From the IMG/VR virus record IMGVR_UViG_3300027770_000190, positions 1 to 30,730 of that record: DNA of 30,730 nt. One strand, given 5' to 3'. Positions 13,442-20,152 of this stretch are shown here, one piece after another. The position numbers and the translations under genes are program-made. The notes under the pieces were generated by a model. That model did no database searches and was not told where the DNA came from. It saw only the letters and a list, made by a program, of their open reading frames with translations. The DNA is from a virus. Within the stretch, counting starts at the first letter, position 1. Each line of letters starts with the position of its first letter.

Positions 13442-13690
13442 GTGGAGTGGTTAATTGAAGAACTTGAATACAAGGGAGATTTGCGAGAAACTCCATCAAT
13501 TAGAAAAATTCAATTAAACATTGATACATCTGATTATATGGAATTGAAAATACAAGCCAAAGAAATGGAAATTGCGGGAAAGGAAATGAGTTACGCCGAT
13601 GGTTATGCGGAAGGTTATAAACGAGCAATGGAATTAACGCAATGGGCAATATCAAACTTAATACCACCACACAATGAAAGCAATCCTTGA
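13415..13690 (+). CDS. Hypothetical protein with MTNNKQQTA start (91 aa)
   Basis: A 91-residue protein, MTNNKQQTAVEWLIEELE at its start. 'KQQTAVEWL' is a common opening in small phage proteins from this host group. The second half has 'YADGYAEGYKRAMELTQWAISNL' (about 61-83), a helix with repeated Gly-Tyr. No function known to me. It overlaps the downstream gene by 17 nt. The start is shared with the leader repeat. Confidence 0.55.
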   Translation: MTNNKQQTAVEWLIEELEYKGDLRETPSIRKIQLNIDTSDYMELKIQAKEMEIAGKEMSYADGYAEGYKRAMELTQWAISNLIPPHNESNP

Positions 13691-13895
13691 ATTCAACCTT
13701 GACGAAGAACGCCATCAATTTGAAGATGCAGTTGACGGATGGAAGTGGAAATGCATCGTATCTGAACTTGATAACGAGTTGAGAACACGGACAAAGTACG
13801 CATCCGATGATACACCTGACGAAGTTGTGGATGCACTCATCAAAATGCGTGACTTCTTGCGTGAATCATTAAACGAGGAGGGATTGATACTTTGA
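13674..13895 (+). CDS. Hypothetical protein (73 aa)
   Basis: A 73-residue acidic protein, MKAILEFNLDEERHQFEDAV at its start. The opening 'MKAxLEFNLDEE' and the helix ending in 'RDFLRESLNEEGL' match small, conserved unknown proteins placed near HNH and terminase genes in other phages. A four-base overlap with the HNH gene (stop TGA inside TTTGA). Confidence 0.55.
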   Translation: MKAILEFNLDEERHQFEDAVDGWKWKCIVSELDNELRTRTKYASDDTPDEVVDALIKMRDFLRESLNEEGLIL

Positions 13896-14155
13896 AGAAA
13901 CACACCTTGACATACTTGAACCATTTCGGATATGACATTAGTGACTTCATCCCTTGTGAGGTGTGTGGCAAAACTGCCGTTGACATCCATCACCTTGAAG
14001 CTCGTGGAATGGGTGGAACAACAATGCCGGATGTGATTGAAAACCTTCAGGCATTGTGCAGAGAATGTCACACAAAGTTTGGTGATCAAAAGCAATACAA
14101 GGAGTGGTTAAAATCACTTCACTTGCAAAAATTAAGTTCGGAAAAAAATTCGTAA
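13892..14155 (+). CDS. HNH endonuclease (packaging-associated type)
   Basis: An 87-residue HNH nuclease with two zinc-binding pairs, 'CEVCG' (22-26) and 'CRECH' (56-60), and the catalytic 'DIHHLEARGMGG' (31-42) and 'NLQALC' (51-56). It starts at TTG (13892). Small HNH enzymes just upstream of the terminase genes are known to help terminase cut DNA in several siphoviruses; the order HNH-TerS-(TerL) here matches that. It is not of the homing type seen at 9525. Confidence 0.85.
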   Translation: MKKHTLTYLNHFGYDISDFIPCEVCGKTAVDIHHLEARGMGGTTMPDVIENLQALCRECHTKFGDQKQYKEWLKSLHLQKLSSEKNS

Positions 14156-14167
14156 TTAATTCGTAAA

Positions 14168-14557
14168 ATGGCAACACAAGTACCAGGAAGAAACGGAGGA
14201 ACTTTGACACGACCTGACAAAGGAGAAGTGATGAATCCAAACGGCAGACCAAAGAAGCTCATCACATTGATGAAGGAAATCGGATACACCAAAACTCAGG
14301 TGGAGGAAACGATGTTGTCTATGTTGTCACTTGGTCGAAAGGAACTGGAGAAGATAGACCGAGGGGATGAGTACACAATAATGGAACGCACAATTGCCGG
14401 TGCATTGCTCAAAGGTCACGACAAAAACTCGTTGTTCAACTTGGAGATGTTGCTCACACGATCACAAGGCAAACCGAAAGAAACCATTGACCAAACAATC
14501 CAATCTAAAAACTTTACAATAACTTTGAATCTTGATGAAAAAAACTTGGAGAGGTGA
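14168..14557 (+). CDS. Probable terminase small subunit
   Basis: A 129-residue protein. After a disordered start it has 'MNPNGRPKKLITLMKEIGYTKTQVEETMLSML' (22-53), a helix-turn-helix-like region of the type seen in proteins directly before terminase genes, then 'NSLFNLEMLLTRSQGKPKE' (about 85-103), which is also typical. TerS recognises phage DNA and starts packaging. The upstream spacer has a direct repeat (AATTCGTA, twice, 14147-14163). Confidence 0.65.
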   Translation: MATQVPGRNGGTLTRPDKGEVMNPNGRPKKLITLMKEIGYTKTQVEETMLSMLSLGRKELEKIDRGDEYTIMERTIAGALLKGHDKNSLFNLEMLLTRSQGKPKETIDQTIQSKNFTITLNLDEKNLER

Positions 14558-14720
14558 GGACACATTCCCACCGTACGATGGAGAACTTAAAATCGTTGCA
14601 ACCTTTGATGGCGAAATCAAACTTGCACGGTTTATTGACGATATGTGGATTGACGAAAACACAATGGCTTGGATCAATGTGATGTACTGGATGCCCATCC
14701 CAATTCTGCCCAACGAATGA
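14535..14720 (+). CDS. Small hypothetical protein, DUF551-like (61 aa)
   Basis: A 61-residue protein from the ATG at 14535 (the codon before it, TTG, is also in frame). It ends 'AWINVMYWMPIPILPNE', similar to the C-terminus 'W.P.P..P' of DUF551-type proteins. It has strand-rich 'LKIVATFDGEIKLARFIDDMWI'. No role known. It overlaps the TerS gene by 23 nt and the next gene by 4 nt. Confidence 0.55.
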   Translation: MKKTWRGEDTFPPYDGELKIVATFDGEIKLARFIDDMWIDENTMAWINVMYWMPIPILPNE

Positions 14721-14896
14721 CATCACAAGACAAAGCACAAGAAATCAAAGAATCGTTCAACAACTCGTTGACGGTCAAGGATTGCTCATTGGTTGCAGTT
14801 GACCAAATTATTGAGGCGTTGTCTCATAACTCGTGGCAGAATCGCAATGAGTTGATGTTCTATTTGGAGGTCAAACAAATACTGCAAGAATTATGA
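14717..14896 (+). CDS. Small hypothetical helical protein (59 aa)
   Basis: A 59-residue protein from the ATG at 14717 (overlapping the upstream stop, ATGA). Helical and polar: 'DKAQEIKESFNNSL', 'VAVDQIIEALSHNSW', 'ELMFYLEVKQILQEL'. No family recognised. An earlier start (14669) would lie wholly inside the previous gene. It ends with an ATGA overlap. Confidence 0.5.
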   Translation: MTSQDKAQEIKESFNNSLTVKDCSLVAVDQIIEALSHNSWQNRNELMFYLEVKQILQEL

Positions 14897-15636
14897 GGGT
14901 TATACAATCCGGACATCTTGGTGATTTGATCTATTCACTTACGGCAACCAAGCGAGTTGCGGAGTTGCACGGTGCGGTAGATTTCCACATCGGATTCCGT
15001 GAGCAGAATACTGTTTTAGGTCATCCAAGCGGAGGGTACTGTATGAACTTAAAATCGTACGAATACATTAAACCCTTGCTTGAGCATCAATTGTACATTA
15101 AAAGCGTTGAGATGAACTCACACCCCGACATTGGATATAACTTCGACAAGTTCAGGAATCACGGATTGAATCTATCTGCTGGTGATTTAAGGCGGAATCA
15201 CTTTCTTGTGTACCCCGAATTAATGTCTGACCTTCACGAACCTTGCATTGAAGCGACTGAACCTATCCCGTACTTTGCGGACAAGATACTTTTGAACTTC
15301 ACATCTCGTTATCGCAATTATGATATCAACTATTTCCCACTCAAGGAACACAAGTGCGTTTTCTTTGGATACGAAGATGAGTACATTGCATTCACCGATA
15401 GATGGCAGTTGGATTGTGAACTTCTCAAATGCCAAGATGCTTTGATGTTGGCAACTATTATTGGCAGTTCAAAGGCATTCATCGGAAATCAGTCAAGCAC
15501 CTACGCCATTGCAGAACAAATGAAGGTAAAACGATTGCTTGAGATATGCGTTCACTCACCGAATGTCATCCCCATCAACAATGGCTTTGACTATGTCACG
15601 AATCAAGCGTTCAATCACCTACTTAAAACTCTATGA
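14893..15636 (+). CDS. GT-B fold glycosyltransferase, heptosyltransferase-like
   Basis: A 247-residue protein. 'MRVIQSGHLGDLIYSLTATKRVAEL' (1-25) resembles the N-terminal nucleotide-sugar fold of ADP-heptose transferases (GT9), and 'IIGSSKAFIGNQSSTYAIAEQMKVKRLLE' (about 193-221) resembles their C-terminal donor-binding end. The family normally has about 320-350 residues, so this is shortened, and the donor is not known. With the next gene it could modify host surface glycan, capsid or DNA bases. Overlaps neighbours by 4 nt. Confidence 0.7.
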   Translation: MRVIQSGHLGDLIYSLTATKRVAELHGAVDFHIGFREQNTVLGHPSGGYCMNLKSYEYIKPLLEHQLYIKSVEMNSHPDIGYNFDKFRNHGLNLSAGDLRRNHFLVYPELMSDLHEPCIEATEPIPYFADKILLNFTSRYRNYDINYFPLKEHKCVFFGYEDEYIAFTDRWQLDCELLKCQDALMLATIIGSSKAFIGNQSSTYAIAEQMKVKRLLEICVHSPNVIPINNGFDYVTNQAFNHLLKTL

Positions 15637-16622
15637 AATTACTGATATTAACTGACGGAATGAATGGTGTAGTTTACCACCGATTATTCACGCCACATCT
15701 TCGGATGCAAATTGACGGACAAGCGGATGTCAGCGTTTGCCAATCACAAGAAGAATGGCTCACCCTTGACTATCGTGCATTTGATGTGATCATATTCTCA
15801 CGATGGCTTGGTTCAAAGCATTATGATGTGTTGAAGAAGATTGCAGATTCAGGCACTCCCTATGTTGTGGACATTGATGACTATTGGGTTCTCCCAAAAT
15901 ACAACCCGGCATATTGGGCATATCGCAAAGGAATCAAGCAATGCGTGAAGGATGCTATCAATTACGCTGATGCGGTGACAACCACAACTCTGCACCTTGC
16001 AAGTGAGATTCGCTTGATCAATGAGAATGTTGTCATAGCATCCAACTGTCTTGACTACACACACAAGCAATGGGAAGCCGAACCTATGGAACGAACCGAC
16101 AAAGTAAAGGTCGGATGGGTTGGTGGAGTAACTCACGAAGAGGATTTGAAGTTGATTGCTGACCAAATCAAAGGACTTGACATTGAGTTCTACATTTGCG
16201 GTTATACACCAGGAGAGATTTGGAATCGGATTGCCAAGAGTATGCCTGATGCAAAGATAGTTGAAGGTACATCGGTGTTTGAATATGGTGAGGTGTATCG
16301 TCACTTTGACATCGTGGTTGCACCGTTGCAAGACAACAAGTTCAACAACTGCAAATCTGAGCTGAAGATAGTTGAGGCGAGTGCGTATAAGAAGCCAATC
16401 ATTTGTTCTGATGTCTATCCGTATATGTACCACTTAGGAAACGATGGGGTGTTGTTTGCAGAACGCAACGATTGGAAACTTGCCATCCAAAAACTGATTG
16501 ATGTTGGTCATTCGGTTCGTCAGTCAATGGGATTGAGCAACTACGACTACTGCCAAAAGCATCACAACCTTGAACTACACAATTTGACAAGATTGCAGTT
16601 ATACAAATCGTTGTGCAAATAA
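15633..16622 (+). CDS. GT4-like glycosyltransferase
   Basis: A 329-residue GT-B fold enzyme. The N-terminal domain begins 'MKLLILTDGMNGVVYHRLF' and has 'VDIDDYWVLP' (about 89-98). The C-terminal domain shows 'VGWVGGVTHEEDL' (about 160-172), and the donor-binding motif with 'CKSELKIVEASAYKKPIICSD' (about 241-261), whose E-x7-E-type acidic residues are typical of family 4. It lies between the small and large terminase genes. Acceptor and donor cannot be read. It overlaps the terminase gene by 10 nt. Confidence 0.8.
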   Translation: MKLLILTDGMNGVVYHRLFTPHLRMQIDGQADVSVCQSQEEWLTLDYRAFDVIIFSRWLGSKHYDVLKKIADSGTPYVVDIDDYWVLPKYNPAYWAYRKGIKQCVKDAINYADAVTTTTLHLASEIRLINENVVIASNCLDYTHKQWEAEPMERTDKVKVGWVGGVTHEEDLKLIADQIKGLDIEFYICGYTPGEIWNRIAKSMPDAKIVEGTSVFEYGEVYRHFDIVVAPLQDNKFNNCKSELKIVEASAYKKPIICSDVYPYMYHLGNDGVLFAERNDWKLAIQKLIDVGHSVRQSMGLSNYDYCQKHHNLELHNLTRLQLYKSLCK

Positions 16623-17800
16623 ATTACACACGACCATATCTAACCAACTACCAAAAAGACATCCTTGATTGCGATGCCCGTTTCACTATTACGGCTGCGA
16701 GTACCAAGACAGGCAAGACCGCATCACATATTATTTGGCTCTTTGAACAAGCACTCCAATGCAAGGATGGTCAGTCCGTGTGGTGGGTTGCCCCAGTATA
16801 CCAACAAGCAGAGATTGCATTCCGAAGGATGAAGAACCAAGTCACGGACAAAAACTTCTTTATCAGCAACGAAACAAAACTATTGTTGACCTTGCCAACG
16901 GGTGCAAGGATTGAATTCAAGTCAGGTGAGAAACCGGACAACCTTTATGGTGATGATGTGTACGCTGCCGTGATTGATGAGGCATCAAGGATGCGTGAGG
17001 AATCGTGGTACGCACTCCGTTCAACTCTGACTGCTACACAAGGCAAATGCAAACTGATTGGGAATGTCAAAGGCAAGAAGAATTGGTTCTATAAATTAGG
17101 TGAACGAGCAAGGCAAGGAGAAGCAGAATACAAGTATTTCAAAATAACGGCATACGATGCTGCAAGGGAAGGCATCATCTCGGAGAAAGAGATTGAACAA
17201 GCGAGGCGTGATCTACCTGATTATGTATTCCGTGAACTCTACCTTGCAGAACCAGCCGATGACAAATCAAATCCGTTTGGCTTGGATGCAATCCGCAAAT
17301 GTTACCGACCAATATCATCAATGCCCGTTGTTGCGTGGGGTGTGGATTTGGCAAAGTATTCGGATTACACGGTAATCATCGGACTGGATGCAAACAACTG
17401 CGTGAGTTTCTGCGAACGATTCCAAGCGGATTGGTCAGTCACTCAAGCGAGGATTGTCAAACTGATTGGCAACACACCATCGTTCATTGATAGTACTGGT
17501 GTTGGAGATCCTATCGTTGAACAACTACAAAGGATTTGTCAAAGAGTGAAGGGATTCAAGTTCACAAGCCAAAGCAAACAACAACTGATTGAAGGGTTGG
17601 TGATGTCGGTGCAACAAACCGATGTCTTTTTCCCTGAAGAACCGATTGGAAGTGAGATGGAGAACTTTGAATTTGAATATACAAGAACGGGTGTGCGATA
17701 TACTGCACCGCCCGGACTACACGATGACTGTGTGATGGCTCTTGCACTTGCCGTTGATTGCAAAGCTCACAATAGACCAGGAACATTTTATTTTGCATAG
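16613..17800 (+). CDS. terL: Terminase large subunit
   Basis: A 395-residue packaging motor and nuclease, starting at GTG. ATPase: Walker A-like 'AASTKTGKT' (28-36), Walker B 'YAAVIDEAS' (117-125) with Asp122 and Glu123, and a coupling motif near 'LIGNVKG' (148-154). RNase H-like nuclease: Asp245 in 'WGVDLAKYSDYT', Asp293 in 'FIDSTGVGDPI' and Asp371/372 in 'PGLHDDCVMALALA'. All parts needed are present. It cuts concatemeric DNA and pumps it through the portal. Two glycosyltransferases and two tiny genes separate it from TerS, which is unusual. Confidence 0.93.
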   Translation: MQINYTRPYLTNYQKDILDCDARFTITAASTKTGKTASHIIWLFEQALQCKDGQSVWWVAPVYQQAEIAFRRMKNQVTDKNFFISNETKLLLTLPTGARIEFKSGEKPDNLYGDDVYAAVIDEASRMREESWYALRSTLTATQGKCKLIGNVKGKKNWFYKLGERARQGEAEYKYFKITAYDAAREGIISEKEIEQARRDLPDYVFRELYLAEPADDKSNPFGLDAIRKCYRPISSMPVVAWGVDLAKYSDYTVIIGLDANNCVSFCERFQADWSVTQARIVKLIGNTPSFIDSTGVGDPIVEQLQRICQRVKGFKFTSQSKQQLIEGLVMSVQQTDVFFPEEPIGSEMENFEFEYTRTGVRYTAPPGLHDDCVMALALAVDCKAHNRPGTFYFA

Positions 17801-17844
17801 TGTAAAAAATGCACATTGCTCAAACCGTTACAAATTGAAACGAT

Positions 17845-18405
17845 ATGAATTGGAAAAACATAACCATTCACCAACTACAAGAGATTCACTCTTGTCGTGA
17901 TATGTCTGACCTTGAGAGGCAGATGAACATCCTTGCCATTGCTTTGAATCTTTCAATGGATGAGGTCGAGTCAATGACATTGGACAAGCTCACAACCGAG
18001 TTTGCAAAGTTGTCGTTCTTGAATGACCTACCAAAAGCACCCATTCAGTTTATGTTCAAACTGCGTGGTCGTTATTTCAAGTTAGCCAAAACGCCAAACG
18101 AGATGTGCGGTCACCACTTCATCGAACTCCAGCAAGTATTCAACGGAGATGTGATTGAATCGCTAAACAAGATTGTTGCGTTGCTATCGATTGAGGTGGA
18201 TTTCTTTGGAAGGAACAAGAAGGTCGTTGATGCTCAGGCACACTATGAGGACAAATGTGCGTTGATGATGCACTTGCCCGTTCCCCTTCCGTACACCTAT
18301 GCTCTTTTTTTTTTGGAAGTTTATCCCGAGTTATTGAAAAATATCCTTTGCTCTTTGAAGGAGGAGATGAAGGATATGACGGAGCAGTTGACCAATCCCC
18401 AATAG
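17845..18405 (+). CDS. Tail assembly chaperone, upstream part (G-like)
   Basis: A 186-residue protein. The layout, a short N-terminal helix ('TIHQLQEIHS'), 'MNILAIALNLSMDEVESM', 'LSFLNDLPKAPIQFMFKLRGRYFKL' and 'GHHFIELQQVF', is typical of chaperones just before the tail genes in Bacteroidota phages. These bind the tape measure during tail assembly. At residue 154 the frame enters a run of ten T (18305-18314). Reading on in frame gives 33 further residues to a TAG at 18405, while slipping by -1 gives the second gene. The lack of a tape measure immediately downstream is unusual. Confidence 0.65.
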   Translation: MNWKNITIHQLQEIHSCRDMSDLERQMNILAIALNLSMDEVESMTLDKLTTEFAKLSFLNDLPKAPIQFMFKLRGRYFKLAKTPNEMCGHHFIELQQVFNGDVIESLNKIVALLSIEVDFFGRNKKVVDAQAHYEDKCALMMHLPVPLPYTYALFFLEVYPELLKNILCSLKEEMKDMTEQLTNPQ

Positions 18406-18605
18406 TTTGGCTGGAGATAGTTGACAAGATTGTCAAAGGTGATCGCACCAAATGGGACTTCATTCTTGATATGCCATTGATTGAGTTCTTGAATGCGATG
18501 GCGTTCTACAAAGCCAAGACCAAAGAACGGCAGAAACGATTGGAGGATGCAGCCGGGAAAGGATTCAATCCGTACATCGTGGCTTGTCTGAACGAGATGT
18601 TGTGA
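18255..18605 (+). CDS. Tail assembly chaperone, downstream part (T-like), made by -1 frameshift
   Basis: The frame is open from an ATG at 18255, but the natural product is probably a fusion: the upstream protein up to the T-run, then this frame from about 18315. The fused protein would be about 253 residues. The downstream part contains 'WLEIVDKIVKGDRTKWDFILDMPLIEFLNAM' (about residues 52-82 of this frame), the pattern of the C-terminal part of these chaperones. A separate start inside the first gene is possible but would give an N-terminus (MCVDDALARSPSV) without similarity to anything I know. Confidence 0.6.
   Translation: MCVDDALARSPSVHLCSFFFGSLSRVIEKYPLLFEGGDEGYDGAVDQSPIVWLEIVDKIVKGDRTKWDFILDMPLIEFLNAMAFYKAKTKERQKRLEDAAGKGFNPYIVACLNEML
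18305..18315 (+). promoter_or_regulatory. Candidate -1 ribosomal frameshift site
   Basis: Ten T followed by G. In the upstream frame the codons are CTT TTT TTT TTG, so heptamers T TTT TTT and T TTT TTG fit the X-XXY-YYZ slip pattern. A -1 slip leads into the frame of 18255-18605. The position at the end of the first gene and just before the second is that of lambda G/GT. A sequencing error in the homopolymer is the other explanation. Confidence 0.6.
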
Positions 18606-18624
18606 TACCGAACGGTATAATACC
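18605..18624. repeat. Overlapping ATACC/GGTAT palindromes
   Basis: ATACCG (18605-18610), AA, CGGTAT (18613-18618) is a perfect inverted repeat. It overlaps GGTAT-A-ATACC (18614-18624). A GTAT follows at 18630. These sit right at the stop codon of the chaperone and suggest multiple binding sites for one protein. Confidence 0.75.
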
Positions 18625-18663
18625 AAGCAGTATCAATTGTAATGCCCTAAATTATCCCAATCG

Positions 18664-18691
18664 GTAACAAATAGTGGTGGTTATTTGTTAC
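18664..18691. repeat. Perfect 10-bp inverted repeat
   Basis: GTAACAAATA (18664-18673), loop GTGGTGGT, TATTTGTTAC (18682-18691). No T-tract follows, so it is not an ordinary terminator in this direction. It could be an operator or a structure in an RNA. Confidence 0.85.
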
Positions 18692-18897
18692 AAAGAAATG
18701 GCAGTATTTCAAATTATTGCCAATTTATAGGATTAGTGGCAAATGTTACCCGAATAACTGAATGAAATTTTCCAGTATATTCATTCCTAAAAGTCATTTG
18801 TTGCGATAAGTATTGGGAATCACTACTGATTGCAAAGTATTTATGTCTGATTTGTCCATCATAAGTATACGCATTCGGGTATAATGTGGTATAAAAC

Positions 18898-18951
18898 GCA
18901 CAAATTATATGCTTTCGGGTACTATAAGACACATTATTGTGCAATTTGTGC
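18898..18951. repeat. 9-bp inverted repeat with long spacer
   Basis: GCACAAATT (18898-18906) and AATTTGTGC (18943-18951), 36 bases apart. The right arm is itself part of a tandem TTGTGCAA TTTGTGCAA. A smaller hairpin CACA-TTAT-TGTG lies just inside it. Confidence 0.8.
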
Positions 18952-18983
18952 AAAATAGGCGCAATCAAATAAAAGTGGGCGCA

Positions 18984-19015
18984 TTTGGAACGCAACTACC
19001 TATCCGCTATTTTTT
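18984..19015 (+). promoter_or_regulatory. Promoter of the tail/head operon
   Basis: TTTG at 18984-18987 and TATTTTTT at 19008-19015, with 20 nt between; only the last base of the -7 element differs from consensus. It ends three bases before the GTG start at 19019, so the mRNA would be essentially leaderless. Confidence 0.7.
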
Positions 19016-19018
19016 ATC

Positions 19019-20152
19019 GTGGCTCTATCAATCACCCAAAAACCCGATTCGTATCATCCCGGTTTCAATGACACAAACTTTGTCATTACGGAATCATCAG
19101 GTGGTATTTACACAAAGGACAATTTCAAGTTCATTGCCGATGTCAAAGTAGCAACAACATCAATTGCCAAACTCAAAGCACCAATCTATTTTGGAAGTAC
19201 AAACAAGGGGGTGTTCAACATTGGTCGCATAATGGAAAGTTATGTCAGCAATAATTGGAACTTTGCAGATACATCACCAAGCGGTTGTGTGGATTCCTTC
19301 AGCGATTATTCGGTTGAATTTGGGTATGAGTACTCACCATCTGCAACGGGAACAATCACGGAGTATTTGAACTTGACTTCCGCAACTGGAACGATTTGGA
19401 ATGCTGCCTTGAATCCGTTTGATTTGGTCACTTACGCACAAGCTCAATATCTTGCCACATCATCAAGTGCGAAGTTCTTGACAAATGTCAGAACGAGATA
19501 CATCCATCGCACACAAAAGGATTGGTTGTATGCTTTGAAAGGTGATGCCACAAGCGTTGTAATTACATACTCCGATGCAAGTACCCAAACATTTACATTG
19601 CCTTCGTCTAAGGTCGTGAGAATACCCGTGGGAAGCCAATTGACAATACCCGGTGGAGCAACCTTCTTTGATGTCGTGTTGAAACTTGGTGGAACTGCCA
19701 AATCAGAAACCTATCGCATCAACATAAAAGACGAGTGTAGTAAATACGAAACAACGGATATTTTCTTTATGAACCGATTGGGAGGATTTGATTCCTTCCG
19801 TTTCAATATGGTTCGCAGAGATACATTTGAGGTGGAGAGAAAGCAATTCCAATCCAATCCGTACACACTCGGTGCAACATACGGTTATGCCACAAGCGTT
19901 CGCACTCGTTCAAACTACCATACAAAAGCAAGTCAGAAAATCAAGTTAAATTCCAATTGGATTGATGACACGGAATCCGCTTGGTTGAAAGATCTGATTG
20001 AATCACCAGTTGTTTATATGTATGACGGCACTTTGTATGCAGTCAACATTGACAATGCAACCTACGAGCAAAAGAAGGGTGTGCAAGACAAGATGTTCAA
20101 CCTTGAGCTTGACATCACCTTGTCGTTTGCTGACAAATCTCAACGCTTATGA
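19019..20152 (+). CDS. Distal tail / baseplate-like protein
   Basis: A 377-residue, strand-rich protein starting at GTG. The pattern 'ITQKPDSYHPGFNDTNFVI' at the start and 'CSKYETTDIFFMNRLGGFDSFRFNMVRRDTFEVERKQF' around 239-275 are familiar from a tail protein conserved in Bacteroidota phages, where it is the first of the tail-tip group. It is likely part of the distal tail or adhesion device. It is the first gene behind the promoter at 18984 and overlaps the next gene by 4 nt. Confidence 0.7.
   Translation: MALSITQKPDSYHPGFNDTNFVITESSGGIYTKDNFKFIADVKVATTSIAKLKAPIYFGSTNKGVFNIGRIMESYVSNNWNFADTSPSGCVDSFSDYSVEFGYEYSPSATGTITEYLNLTSATGTIWNAALNPFDLVTYAQAQYLATSSSAKFLTNVRTRYIHRTQKDWLYALKGDATSVVITYSDASTQTFTLPSSKVVRIPVGSQLTIPGGATFFDVVLKLGGTAKSETYRINIKDECSKYETTDIFFMNRLGGFDSFRFNMVRRDTFEVERKQFQSNPYTLGATYGYATSVRTRSNYHTKASQKIKLNSNWIDDTESAWLKDLIESPVVYMYDGTLYAVNIDNATYEQKKGVQDKMFNLELDITLSFADKSQRL

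Larger units (their letters stand above)
18606..19018. other. Non-coding, repeat-rich region before the tail operon
   Basis: 413 bases with no convincing gene. It holds several perfect inverted repeats (18605-18624, 18664-18691, 18717-18742 TTGCCA/TGGCAA, 18758-18789 AATGAA/TTCATT approximately, 18898-18951), two copies of a sequence GC(A/T)TTCGGGTA about 40 bases apart (18871 and 18911), a tandem TTGTGCAA (18935-18952), and GGCGCA(A/T)T at 18958 and 18978. It ends in the promoter at 18984-19015. The density of repeats suggests an origin, packaging site or operator cluster. A 93-codon open frame on the minus strand (18714-18995) looks like chance. Confidence 0.7.

Noticed and set aside
16399-16590. 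Minus-strand open frames within glycosyltransferase genes and elsewhere
   Set aside because: Many long antisense frames occur because of codon bias in the + strand genes. None has plausible start context or recognisable product.
18714-18995. 93-codon open frame on the minus strand
   Set aside because: The protein is low in recognisable structure, no ribosome site or promoter is seen, and it is the only minus-strand candidate in a genome otherwise on the + strand. It overlaps repeats that explain the region better.
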